Assembly: GCA_016808115.1 (NCBI GenBank)
Contig: JAEQBH010000193.1
Coordinates: 2,480,001-2,544,000 of the forward strand
Direction: 5' to 3'
Source of the DNA: Tetrastigma voinierianum
Taxonomy: Eukaryota; Streptophyta; Magnoliopsida; Vitales; Vitaceae
DNA: 64,000 nucleotides
The notes beneath the pieces were generated by a model. That model ran no database searches and was not told the origin of the DNA. It was given only the letters and a program-made list of their open reading frames with translations. Numbering within the stretch: position 1 is the stretch's first letter; every line of letters starts with the position of its first letter. Below, in pieces: positions 24,541 through 35,469 of the stretch. A program made the position numbers and the translations under genes.

Positions 24541-25757
24541 ATGCAAAGTGGGAAAGAAACATCAGAAAGGTATCAGACAGCTCGTTGACCTAATTGGAGC
24601 ATGGCTGTGAAATTAGCCTTCACAAGGATCGATGGAGCCTCCAATTGAGAGTGTTGACAGCCAAGGGGTCCAATAGGGTCCCACGTTTATCGATCCATGA
24701 GGGATTCAAGATACATCCACCCAGGGTGAGTGCACCCTCATGCATAATTCCCCCTGCTGAGGAAGTGTCGGTGAGACCATATCTAGTGCCCCTGCTCCCA
24801 ACCTTCCATGATATGGAAAATGAGAATCCCTACAACCATATTAGGGAGTTTGAGGAAGTATGCACCACTTTCAAAGAGGGTGCCATCGACATGGAGCTAC
24901 TAAAGCTAAAAGCCTTCCCACTGACCCTCCTAGACAAAGCCAAAATATGGCTTAATTCATTGAGGCCAAGAACCATCGTGAATCAAGAATCGGCAGTGTA
25001 ATTCTTGGAAGAAATTCAAATGCGACACAAGACCAATAATTTGAAGAGACAACCTACACCTTTACACCAAGACAATGAAAAATTTTACCACGCCGGAGAT
25101 ACATGGAAACTTCGCGCATGCCCACATCATGGATTTGATACGTATTACTCGTGAATCATTTTATGATGGAATGTCCCCCCGCCATGAAGCAACTTTAGAG
25201 ACCATGTGAAAATTTCAAGCAAAATCCGAATCGAGGCCATGGATTTCTCAACTATGTAGCCGAGACATCCAAGGCTCGGGACGAGCCAAATCCCGTGGAG
25301 GCAAATGTATCGAGACCCCTCAAACCAAAGGGGGCATCTATTCACTTGCAAGAGGATGGAAATGAAGGCCAGTTATCCATCTGGGCTGGGGAGGGTAAAG
25401 AACCTCGAAGGAAAGGCTACACGAGGTCCGCAAAGGATTGAAGTCCCTCCATGCACTAAACTATGCTTCACCAAGTTAATCCACTCGGGTCACCCAGAGA
25501 GCACCAGCCCACCTGGGCTTCCCTTAGTGAGGGATTTGATGCAAGAACATGTAAATGTTGTTGGCCAAAATAGGCCACCTGCTGATGCCCAATATGGCAA
25601 CACATATAATCCCAGCTGGAGGAGTCACCCTAACATTTCCTGGAAACCTCAACCTCCTGTATATGTACCCCCAGGAGCACAACAACAGCATTCTACCACC
25701 ACTTCACAGCATCAACAAGCACCCACCTCCTCTCCCGAGCAAGCCATTTTGAACTGA
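24541..25757 (+). pseudogene. Athila-type Gag, frameshifted
   Basis: It starts at an ATG at 24541 (MQSGKETS), aligned with the ATG at 60986 in the other copy. The most conserved block (24594-25001) has APSCIIPP, then ENPYNHIREFEEVCTTFKEG and LLKLKAFPLTLLDKAKIWL, the capsid signature of Athila gag. After a frameshift come HAHIMDLI-like and YDGMSPRHEATL-like remnants (25100-25260). The last frame (25555-25757) has NVVGQNRPPADAQYGNTYNP and SWKPQPPVYVPPGAQQQ, the proline/glutamine-rich C-terminal region. I see no zinc knuckle. Gag would form the virus-like particle; this copy cannot give a full product. Confidence 0.85.
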
Positions 25758-26279
25758 AAGGTGGTGGAATGTGGAGAGCAAAAGGCATCAATGCCTGCTT
25801 GAACAAAAAATTGAAAATGTAGAAAGCTCCTCGAACAAGAGAATGGTATGGGATGGAAAGTAACCTTAACTCGAAGAATTGACAAATTATAAAAATCCAT
25901 AACAAGAATGGCAACCGCCAAAGAAGAGGCGTGGAGGTTCCCTTCTCAGCCCACTCGCTAAATCCAAGTGAGCCCATGAACCGAGCTATTCCAAAGAACC
26001 TCCCCTAAAATGGATGTGAAGACAAAGCTGTCATTACCTTAAGAAGTGGAAAAGAGGTTGATCAGCCAATGCCCAAGCCTGTTGAGGAAACCAGAAAAGG
26101 GGAAGAAATGGAGCAAGAACACATTTTCTTGAAGGAGGACTCAATAAAGCACTGCATGCCACCTCCATTTCCCAAGCACTGCTAGCTAAAGAAGGCATCC
26201 TGCAAGTAGTAGGCATCCTAGAAGTCCTAAGGCAAGTGAAGGCCAACATACCCCTTTTGGACATCATCAAACAAGTCTC

Positions 26280-26987
26280 GCTATGAAAGTTTTTTAGATT
26301 CTCATAATCAAAAAGTGTTGCATTGGAGCAAAGGTATTTTTAACTGAACAAGTTACTCCATCATCCAATGCAAGGACACAGAAATACATGGATCCGTGGA
26401 CCCTAACTATCTCGCCATCATCGGGAGGAACCTATGAATGACAAAGCAATCGTTAGACTGGTGTTGGGCATGTCAAACCACCGCCATACCTGTATAGGCA
26501 GCTAGGTTCGGGAGAGAGGTTTAAACTAACCAACATCACCCTATCCTTAGCCGATCGCTCGCTTAAAATACCAAAAGGGATATGGAGGGGATGTGTCAAA
26601 AGTATAGATAAGTTCTACTATCCTATGATTTCGTGGTTCTCACGTAACTGGTGGCAGGGGCACTAATCAAGTGCCCATTATATTGAAGGCCATTTCGCCA
26701 CATCAAATGCCATTATCACCGCCTGAATGGTCATATGCACCACATTTGGCAACATGAGACACCTGGTTTCAACATTTTCCACTCGAAAGCAACAAGCAAA
26801 ACCAAATGAGACGAGGGAGCAAACTGATAAAGTTTGCCCGGTGGTACACAGAGGAAGGCAAGATATTAGAAAACAACAGGAAGAATTGATGGAGAACAAT
26901 GAAGCAGTTAATGAAGAATCCACCATTCCTCCTACAACAACAAAGCACGCTACATTCAGAGACCGATTGCCCAAAAAGGGAGTTTGA
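26280..26987 (+). pseudogene. Athila-type aspartic protease remnant
   Basis: About 26325-26355 encodes a piece like FLTEQVT, which precedes the protease in the copy at 62798. Downstream are FKLTNITLSLADRSLKIPKG (about 26520-26580) and DKFYYPMI, the flap region. A following part reads FATSN and NGH/MVICTTFGNM, matching the family's LGRPFLATSNA...FGNMTLE end. The active-site Asp is not recognisable, because 26385-26470 is scrambled by indels. A final open frame (26727-26987) is rich in Gln and Glu and runs to the point where autonomous Athila elements would continue into RT. Confidence 0.7.
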
Positions 26988-28461
26988 AAGAATGAAGGCA
27001 CCCGCAGCACACACCACCCATGAGGAGCTTCGGACCCTCCTCGAGATCCAATAGCTACACACCGGGAGTGGTTCCTCGCAGAACCCGAGACCACTCCAAA
27101 TTTTTGTTGAAATTTTTACTTTGTATTATTTAAGCCCACTCAGGGTTTTAGTGGTGCCACTACTTTACTCTATGTCCTTTTCTAAATATTTTCGCATTTA
27201 CATGTTTATCTTATCACAATTTCGGTTTTGAAATGCTGCAGGAGTTAAAAGCGTGGGAGAATTATTTTCCTTCAGATTTGCAAAGGTAATGCATGTGCAT
27301 TGTTCAACCATGCCATTCCCTCCCGGGTTCAAACCGTTCAACATCTTCTATCGAGGTACCACACAGCTTTCTTTAAAAGTCGATAATTTTGTGAAATATA
27401 CTGACATAGAAATATACCAGCTACATTTTTCTGCACTTTTGCAACCATTTTTTTTTGCCCCCATATTTTTGTGGTTTTGTCTCTTCCAAAAGTTGAAAAA
27501 TTGGAGCATTGCATGTTATCGTGTTTTGTTAGCCTAGTTCCATACTTATCTAATTGTTTGGCCAGTCAGTCCCCGGGTCTTCGCCTTTCTCTTCCACCGA
27601 GAGCTAGCCACACACAAAGGTACCACGCTTTCATTAGTAGGCTAAAGAGCTAAGCCACCCCCTTTTACTCTAGCAAAACTAGCCTTAGTTTAGGTGACCA
27701 CCTGAAATAGGTTGCGGTTCCCCATAAAAGAAGACCAATATGTCTCAAAAGAAAAGAAAAAGAAAAAGAAAAGAGTTTGTTAAAGCCGCGACGTCAAGTC
27801 TCTGGTAAAACCCGAGCACCTGCTTCGAGGGGTATGGCAAAGCCTTTAGCCCGTGCCCCGAATCCAACTAGTCGGGAGCCACCGATTTAGTGCTCACATG
27901 GGTGGATGGGTGGAGCTTAGCCGAGTCAGAAAGCTGAAATTCAAAATCATTCAGAGTCCGGGGTGAAGCCCGTGGAGTTTCAGGGTCGAGATCCTTTCGC
28001 TTCGAAGGCCCCAAACCTTAGCTGGTCGGGAGTCGCCTGCGTGATCCTCGTTATATGGACTTTTGGTGAGGTTGAATTCTCGCATCGCATCCTACATTAC
28101 TTTTAGAAAAGGTATGAAATAAGAGTGGAATCGATTCTATTTTGGTGTCGTCACCCTTCTAAGGCATTAGCAAGACGGGGGTATAGCAAACGTTAGTTTA
28201 TTGATGCAAACCGATCCCCTATACACTTAGCACCCTGGAAGCTTCAGTTGATTCTGGGGTGAACACGCCCTAAAGAATTTATCCGTATGGCATGCAGTCT
28301 CTCAAACCGATTTTAATGAAGGGCCTCCAACCTTTGGACACCGGGGGTTAGTAGAGTATTACCTATACCCACACTTTTTGTACACATCCCGCATGTTCTC
28401 CCTTTTCTCAAGTACAGTGTTTTCATTGCTAAGGGACTAGCAAATGTGTAGGTTTGGGGTG
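26988..28461 (+). other. Non-coding tail and polypurine tract of the gag-only element
   Basis: Starts with GAGTGGTTCCTCGCAGAACC (27067), a block shared with 63589 in the second copy. It then holds A/G-rich runs (27745-27775) and a GC-richer block (27780-28060) whose reverse complement is in the LARD-like element. No RT, integrase or envelope-like ORF is supported. The polypurine tract AGGTTTGGGGTG lies at about 28450-28461. Confidence 0.6.
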
Positions 28462-29820
28462 TGATTAAGGCTTAAAAAGCTCTTCGAGGCCTATATTCAT
28501 CGTAGGTTTTAGGCACTTTTAGGTACTATTAATTTGATTCCAAATAACCCAATTTGGCATATTGATGTCCCTATTGAGTTACTAACAGATTTCAGGTGTT
28601 GCAGTTTTGCAGGCCAAACACTTCTCCATCTTCGGACCGGACTGAGGACAGAGCTGAACATGATGAATCCAAGCCGAGTTCAAAGCCATATTGCAACTTA
28701 GAAGAATAGGAGCAGAAGAGGAACTAAGACTAAGATATGAAGAGGAATGAAGAAGAACAAAGTAGAAAATTCGCACTGTGGTGCCAAATCCGCACTATGC
28801 TTAAAATCAACATTGGTGCTAATTTTGCACCGGTGCCAATTTTTGGCACACACAACTTGCTATGTGCAAACTCTCTCTCCTCCCTTGTTGACTTTTGATT
28901 CTTTTCTCCTTTTTTCATTTTTACCTTTGCCTAATGCTTTTTTGAGGGCATAATGGTATTTTACCCTAAGAAAACTCTATAAAGCCCAATGTTCGGGAGA
29001 ATTAAAACCTTTGGAATCTCTTTTTTAACTTTATTTATGGAAATACATCACAAAGTTCTCCCGCTTTTCTTTTTCTTCTTCATTTTCTTTTAATTTTCTT
29101 TCTCATTTCTCTGAACCAAACATACCTCGTGATGACAAACCAAGGTATGCTCAAGAAGCCCCATTTCCCTTAAAGAGGAGGCCGCGGTGGAGGCTCGAGG
29201 CAAGTTTTCATGCCCCTCTCATTTATCACACTGCATTTATGAGCATTTAAGCTCCCGCATCTCACCCAGGTTGAAACCTCCTAGATCCAAACCAATGTAT
29301 TGGGTGCTTCTAGTATGTATAAAGGATGCTTAATCTAGATCCACTGGGTCATCCACTGGCTCCTATTAGTCGCATAGTTGCCTCTGAGGCCATATGCACA
29401 CTGTTAGGACTTGAAATGCTCACCGACGCTATATCTCATGAGGGAAAGACGAAGGTTTAGGGTTTAGTGTCAATCAAGGTCCGGCTTGGGGAAACGATCA
29501 TAGGTCATTATCCCCAACGAGGAAACAAACCCGAGGCATGAATACACCTTAAAAATCCAATCAATGACCGCTGACTAAGAGTTTTTTCAATTTTTTCTTA
29601 ATTTATATGCGCTACAAACTATCCAAACTAATCGCTTTTAACAAAACCCAAAATCCAAAGAGAAATACCATTTTCAACTCAACTGCACTTCTCATTTCAG
29701 GAAGAAAACCCATCCCCGTGTTCGACCCTAGACCGCTATACTGTAGTAGCCTCGCTACGGCAGTAGGACACTTAGGATACAAATTTTATTGATTCCAGCA
29801 CCCCTACCACACGCGAATCA
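28462..29820 (+). repeat. 3' LTR of the gag-only element (1359 bp)
   Basis: Begins TGATTAAGGCTTAAAAAG and ends CACACGCGAATCA. It is homologous over its whole length to 22857-24302, but many 1-5-base indels give a length difference of 87 bp. Confidence 0.9.
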
Positions 29821-29825
29821 GAGAG

Positions 29826-30177
29826 GCTAAAGTCAGTCTTCGAGATACAGCTGGGATCATTGAAGGTAAAATACTCAGATTTATCGAGAGATTTCTCCCT
29901 AACTAGTTGCAACTTTACGACAAGATTGACCTTAAAGAGGGTCCATAGTTTGGATGGAATGACTAATGTGAGAAGGCATCTTAGAATTTGGGTAAGGAGG
30001 CTTACTTCAGCCCCTAGCCTGATAGTCCTAGAACGAGGACATATGTACACAATGTACTATAATGCTTCTGTATGACTGACTAGGGCCAAAGGTTTTGACG
30101 GTGGTCCGAGGGTGGTAGCTTATGGTTCTAGGTATCTAAAGAAACTACAATACTGAATTACCCCACACATGACATGT
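29826..30177 (+). pseudogene. Gypsy RT/RNase H fragment, distal part
   Basis: Resumes exactly where the frame stops at 22856: the GAGAG target and following bases continue the WER-KSVFEI motif in frame. Downstream, SDLSRDFSL, then APSLIVLERGHMYTMYYNAS corresponds to the RT-RNase H connection seen on minus at 37555-37343. GPRVVAYGSRYLKK and a YPTHDM-like end (about 30150-30175) are RNase H. The fragment then stops and LTR sequence of another element begins. Several frameshifts are present. Confidence 0.8.
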
Positions 30178-30700
30178 AGCCACATCATTGGTTCAGGTAT
30201 GCACCCCTTCCATTCAAATCAGATTGGTGGGTCCGAACCGATTCTATAGACAGCCAAATTCATTTATCAAACATATTTCACTGTATTTAAGTCTTTTTTC
30301 TTTTGTTTTTTCCAAAATTATGGAAGCTTTTTCATTGTTTTTAGCCCATACAATTTCCAAAAAATATATTTACAATGAAGGCATTCCATGCCCATTCAAA
30401 ATAATATACAAAATCGCTTTCGCAGTTTAACTCTTTGATCACAAAACATCAATTGTTCAAAATAGGGATGATGCATATGACTGAGTTTATATACTTTACT
30501 CCAGCACCTTCTGATGACTCGCACTTTGATCTTCGGGGTCCCACCATTAATCACTCGACACCAAGGTTAAAATTAATACGATAAGCATTTTCATGCTTAG
30601 GTTCTTTGAAATTCTCTTCATTTCATTTTAAATCGAAACATGCAATATTTATAAAACAATGCTTATGTACAATTGTTAATGACCAATGCAGTACAATACG

Positions 30701-30729
<29 letters not shown>
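30701..30729. repeat. (TA)n microsatellite
   Basis: About 14 TA units inside the gypsy LTR. Confidence 0.95.
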
Positions 30730-30734
<5 letters not shown>

Positions 30735-30925
30735 AAATCAATTACAATTCATTGGTCATCTCAAGCTATGCATTTTCATATGCACTAAATCATTCAAATC
30801 ACAAAGCGTGCACTTTTCAATCTCATTATCATTTTACATTTTGGTCCTTATCGAATTTAACCTATGATTTGGTGCAATGCATAATAAAACCATCACATGT
30901 CCTAATCGGGCCGTAGGCCTGTGAT

Positions 30926-30928
<3 letters not shown>

Positions 30929-30963
<35 letters not shown>
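30929..30963. repeat. (AT)n microsatellite
   Basis: About 17 AT units inside the gypsy LTR. It generates artefactual Tyr-Ile repeat ORFs on both strands. Confidence 0.95.
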
Positions 30964-30968
<5 letters not shown>

Positions 30969-33140
30969 GTACTTGGTCAGGTAACACTATCGATACTGCC
31001 TCGCCGGGCATGGATCTAAGATGCCACAAGACGCTTGTTCGACTCTTATTGGTATACCAATTTATCCCCACTGAATTTAATAAAGAACATTCTATTAAGG
31101 GCATTCAAATCATGTTTAGGAAAAATACAAGAGTATGTATTTATACAAACAAATAATTTCAATTCTCATGCAATTTTCATGTCATTCATTTCACAATCAA
31201 TCACTCTCAAATTTCTTAACTTAAATGAACTTGCACCATTTCACAATTTATTTGCATCAAAATGAATTTTAAAACAATTCATGCAACTCAAATATTGAGA
31301 TAGAGATTCAAATAATGAGAGAGAAAGGTGTAGAACAAACCAAAAGCTTTTGCACTTGATTCCAATCCGAAATCTCGATCTCGCCTCTGCTTCCTTCAAC
31401 CCCTATTCCAATACAATTAAAGAACAATATTATTCGTGCGTGCTAATGATTTTGGTTAGGGTTGATTTTCGGACCATAATATCGTATTCCTAATCTCATT
31501 TGCAAATAAAGGAAAGATACAAGCCCGGTATGGTTGTTAGTTTCCCAAACTTTAATCCATCACATAACCAAAATACTAAATTTTTGCCCTGCCTTATAAT
31601 CCTTTTCCAACAGTAATTTTGATCAACTAAACCATCCTCAAATGAAGATTAAGTCAAAAACCTCAAACAGCCACTAACACTACATGCAAGGACCGATATT
31701 TTCTAGTGTTGTACTCTCTAGACTTTATTACCCAAAAATTATTCAAACGGTCTTCCAAAATTATGAAACTCTCCAGTTTAGTCCTTTATATATCCACGAT
31801 ATTTCTAAAATTTTTAATTTTAAAATTCCTTTTCTAAGGCCCTCAACCACATAACACAAACAGGGTAAAATATGTTGTTTTTTTCAGACAGCAGTACCTT
31901 TAAAACGTGTCACCAAAACCAATCCTAATGTTGTCCAAAATAAAATTCAAACATTTATTTGATTATATTATACCAAGGCCTAACCAACCCCCAAGCACCC
32001 AAAATCAGATTATAAACTAATTGGTACAGTTTTTAAGTTTAACATCTAGACTACTCTAATTTGCCAAACAGAATCTGCACATAGCTCCACTTTGAAGGAT
32101 TTATGGCACTTTGGGGTTACAAATTGCTTACACTTCCTTCCAGTAAATTATTCCCCTAGAATTCTAGTTTATTCAGAATTTTGAATCACTCAAATTGGAT
32201 GAGTGAAACTCATTTTATGGCCAAAACACCATAACTACTCCCAAAATAGGGCATACCCATGAGCTACTCGAAACTCACCTTTAAACCCATTTTCGGGAGC
32301 CTTAGTGCTGAAATTTGCTTCTGGTCCCTTCTATAAATTTGTATATCTGTCTCTTATGGTTCTTTACCAATTGGAATCACTTCATTTGGTTGATTATAAC
32401 TTAATCTATAGCCAAAACAAGAACAAGGGTTTTGACAAATTTTTGACAGCATTTCCTTTGAAAACCAAACATTTCCCTTTTTACAAACACTCCTCTAAAC
32501 CAATCCAAACCAATACCAAAACCCATTTACAGCCAATAAAAAACACCTTTATCCACATTTGGGAGTTTTCCTAACCCAAACACAAGAGAAAAATGTTAGG
32601 CTTAGTTTTCTTACATTTAAATCTCTCGATTCTTCAACACTAAGCCTTCCTTCTTCTTCTTGATCACTTGGAAACCATAAATGGGAAGATCTCCCACTAA
32701 AAATTTGGTCTTCTCTCAACCCTGGTTCTCTTTTCTCTCCCTTTGCTCTCCAAGAATGAAAATGCACAAATGTGCCTTATCTTAGATTACATTTAGTCTT
32801 AATCTCATTTAATGGTTAAGGCCTTGTTTGGCTTCCTATTCTTTGGCTTTCAAAATAAGTCCCATTTCTTATTTTTTGACATTTAAGTCTTCTATTTCAC
32901 TTCATTTAACTCACATTAGCATTTAAGCTTATTCATTTTCGCCCTTAGGTCCTCATTTTATAAATCTAAATTTGCCCTTTACACTTGGGTAAATCTGGCT
33001 GTATATATTTTTTTCGTTTCTGTGGGATTTAAATTCAAAATTTTCCATTTACTTTATTTTATACCCTAAACACATAATAATAAAAAATATATATCATGAA
33101 AATACTAGGGTATTTTTGGAGCGTTACAACTCTCGCCCAC

Positions 33141-33657
33141 TTAAGAAAATTTCGTCCTTAAATTACCTTCAGTAAACAATTGCGGATATTGTTGCTGCAT
33201 CGTATCCTCACTTTCCCATGTGACCTCCTCGGTCTTGTGGTTTCTCCACAAAGACTTCGACCAATGGATTCACTTGCTCCGGCAGCCTTTCTAATTTCTC
33301 GAAATAAAATCTCTGACCGCTCTTCCTCATAGTTCAAATATGGTTTAAGCTCAATTGTCTCCAAAGAGACTAGGTGTGATGGGTCTGATCGGTACCTTCT
33401 CAACATCGAAACATGGATCTTTTCCAAGTCCGGAGGTAAGGATAAACGGTATGCTACTGGACCCACTTTCTCTATTACTTCATATGGAACAATAAATCTA
33501 GGGCTCAACTTGCCATTTTTCCCAAATCTCATCACCTTCTTTCAAGGCGATACTTTCAAAAACACTTTTTCGCTAACCTCATATCGAATATCTTTTCTTT
33601 TCATGTCAGCACATATTTTCTTTACCATTTCAATCAACCGGGAAACTCTGTTGGATG
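33141..33657 (-). pseudogene. Gypsy integrase C-terminus / pol end fragment
   Basis: On minus from 33657: NRVSRLIEMVKKICADMKRK, DIRYEVSEKVFLKVSP, a stop (family Trp), then KKVMRFGKNGKLSPRF and a GPY-like module (PYEVIEKVGPVAYRLSLPPD). IHVSMLRRYRSDPSHLV and a degraded chromodomain region follow. This is the C-terminal module of chromovirus integrase, which binds DNA and host chromatin. It differs clearly from the equivalent region of the element at 35470-35886. The upstream part of this pol is missing because other LTR sequence starts at about 33658. Confidence 0.85.
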
Positions 33658-35363
33658 TTGTCCCATTTAACTGAGCCCACCAAATCTTACACCAAACGCA
33701 GTGTCGATTTACCAACTATGCACTCACACCCATTTAATGCGATGTCCTCGTGCATATGCAATGTAATTATGCCATTGCAAGTTATATCATGTCACATGCA
33801 TAATGAATGTTATATGATACATTTACATACCATATTTTATACTCAGTATTGTGGAAAATTATATCAACCGCATATAATTTACATCCATCCATGTCATGAT
33901 ATCTAAACACGCATATATCAACATAAATCAAGACATAGTCCAGCATGTCAGCACAAAAAACAGTCCATACACATGCTACAAAAAATAGGCCACAACAAGG
34001 CCACAAACCCGGCCACAACCTGGTCTCAGAACTACCCAGAAACTATCCACAAACAAGCCACACACAAAGGCCATGAACCGGCCACAAAACAGTCATAAAC
34101 TATCCAATACAGCTCTTTGAAAAGAGTGTGAAATGCCAAAATATGTGAGAACCAAATGCCATTTACTAGTATATGGTTAGATTCTAGACTCAAAGAGTTT
34201 TCCATAGAGTTCAACAATGCACAAATTGGAGTTCGAACGAGAAAGTTATGGTCGTCCAAAGTTAAGTTGTCAATTTTGCATAGGTGTGTGAAATTGTTCA
34301 GAACAGTCCTTATATAAATGAGTGCAACTTGGAACAACTTATAACACACTTCTTGAAAAGTGTCATAGATAATTATATCAAAAACGTATAATTTACATCT
34401 ACTCACGTCGATATATCTAACACACACATATCAACATAATTCATAACACAATCCAACATGTCACACATAAAGGATCCTCAAGTTCGGACCCCAAAACAAC
34501 ATGGCATCACCCAGCCTCAATCTGTCATGAACAAATCCCGGTTCAGGCCACCATACCATTTCTTGTTCAGGCCATAAGTAGTCCCCAAAAACTAGGATAC
34601 TCAACCAATTCCGAAACAAATGTCCTAGAAGCCAAAACATACCAAGAAATCGGTCTTAGACTTTCAATAGTTTAGTCCAATTGTCATTGAACCAGCCCTA
34701 CTATTAGGGCAGAACCCAATGGCCATCGAATGACCCTTAAGAATGAAATAACCAGAATAGGAGAAAACCCCTGCCTCTTTGAGCTTGAACAATGCCTACT
34801 CCTTGGTTCGTTAATCACTGGAAAATTGAGGGAGAGGAGCCGGTCCTCCTCCATTTCTCCTCCTCTTCCTTTCATTTCTTTTCTTTTTCTTCCTTTTCTC
34901 TCTTTTCCTTTTCTTTTTTGTTATGTTCTCCTCCTCTACCAAACTGATTTCCTTTCCTCCCACCAAGTTGATCTCCACTTTGTGGTGTGACACATGGTTT
35001 CCATGTGCCACCCACATGATCCTCCATCCATGACAAGTGTCAAGGATGGCACTCATATCTTCCCCATGTGTCCTTATGACACATCTTTCATACCACATGC
35101 ATAATTCCATGTGTCACATGGAATGTGCTTTCATGCCATGTGTCACACGACACCCGATGCCTCGAAATACGTGAAATTACTACCTTCTCAAAATTCAACG
35201 AAATTCGGTTGGTTAACTAGATTTTGCGAGACGAACTCAATGGTGTGATCCATTTCATCATCCGAGATCTAGAGAAATTTCAGGTTTTCAACCTATACCA
35301 TAGCAGTGATCCACTATTTCTATTTGTTATTTGAAAAAGTTCAAATTTACTTGGGTTTTCACA
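33658..35363 (-). repeat. Downstream (3') LTR, truncated
   Basis: Starts TGTGAAAACCCAAGT on minus at 35363. It matches 43511-45199 through its length. It contains CACATGG-rich motifs (34985-35150), a pyrimidine-rich tract (34850-34925) and degenerate GGCCACAAA repeats (33985-34095). The LTR end present at 40333 (CGTCACA) is missing here. Confidence 0.8.
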
Positions 35364-35376
35364 TTCTTCCCCCCTT
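35364..35376 (-). other. Polypurine tract
   Basis: Plus TTCTTCCCCCCTT reads AAGGGGGGAAGAA on minus, directly before the LTR start TGTGAAAACC. Confidence 0.8.
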
Positions 35377-35469
35377 AAAAGAATTTCGTCCCGAAAATTC
35401 ACAAATATATACACACAATCACATGCACATGCATCAGTCATTACTACCACAACAGATCACATTATCAAA

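Larger units (their letters stand above)
22857..29820 (+). mobile_element. Complete gag-only (TR-GAG-like) Athila-type LTR element
   Basis: It has two LTRs (22857-24302 and 28462-29820) with TG...CA ends, and GAGAG duplicated at 22852-22856 and 29821-29825. The internal region has a degenerate primer site (24305-24322), gag (24541-25757), a protease remnant (about 26280-26987), about 1.4 kb of non-coding tail, and a polypurine tract (AGGTTTGGGGTG) before 28462. RT, RNase H and integrase are absent. Plant elements of this design are called TR-GAG and depend on autonomous relatives. It is inserted in the RT of the gypsy remnant. Confidence 0.9.
19191..30177 (+). mobile_element. Tekay/Del-like Ty3/gypsy remnant, twice interrupted
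   Basis: The 5' LTR starts TGTAAAACCCGGG at 19191, followed by CACATGG-rich sequence as in the LTRs at 35363 and 45199. A solo LTR interrupts it at 19692-21406. Internal sequence begins abruptly near 21975 at the protease/RT boundary, so gag and most of the protease are deleted. RT is interrupted at 22856 by a complete element and resumes at 29826. The remnant ends near 30177 within RNase H; integrase and the 3' LTR are absent. The closest relative in the window is the minus-strand element at 33658-45199. Confidence 0.8.
30178..33126 (-). repeat. LTR of a further Tekay/Del-like gypsy element
   Basis: On minus it begins TGTAACGCTCCAAAAATACC at 33126, directly after a purine tract (about 33127-33140) and the 3' end of a pol fragment. 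Its opening resembles the LTRs at 41216 and 52333 (TGTAACACCCCGAAATATACC), a related family. It contains two AT microsatellites. The left limit is inferred from where RNase H sequence ends. No coding sequence is supported. Confidence 0.6.

Noticed and set aside
26034..27094. Minus-strand Cys-rich ORFs opposite the protease remnant
   Set aside because: They are shadows of the plus-strand gag-protease region with no conserved motif.
30929..31156. ORFs with long Tyr-Ile runs
   Set aside because: They are translations of the (AT)n microsatellite and open on both strands.
34684..34875. 63-aa minus-strand ORF as a gene
   Set aside because: It lies in an LTR and its counterpart in the other LTR (44407-44598) is a different broken frame.
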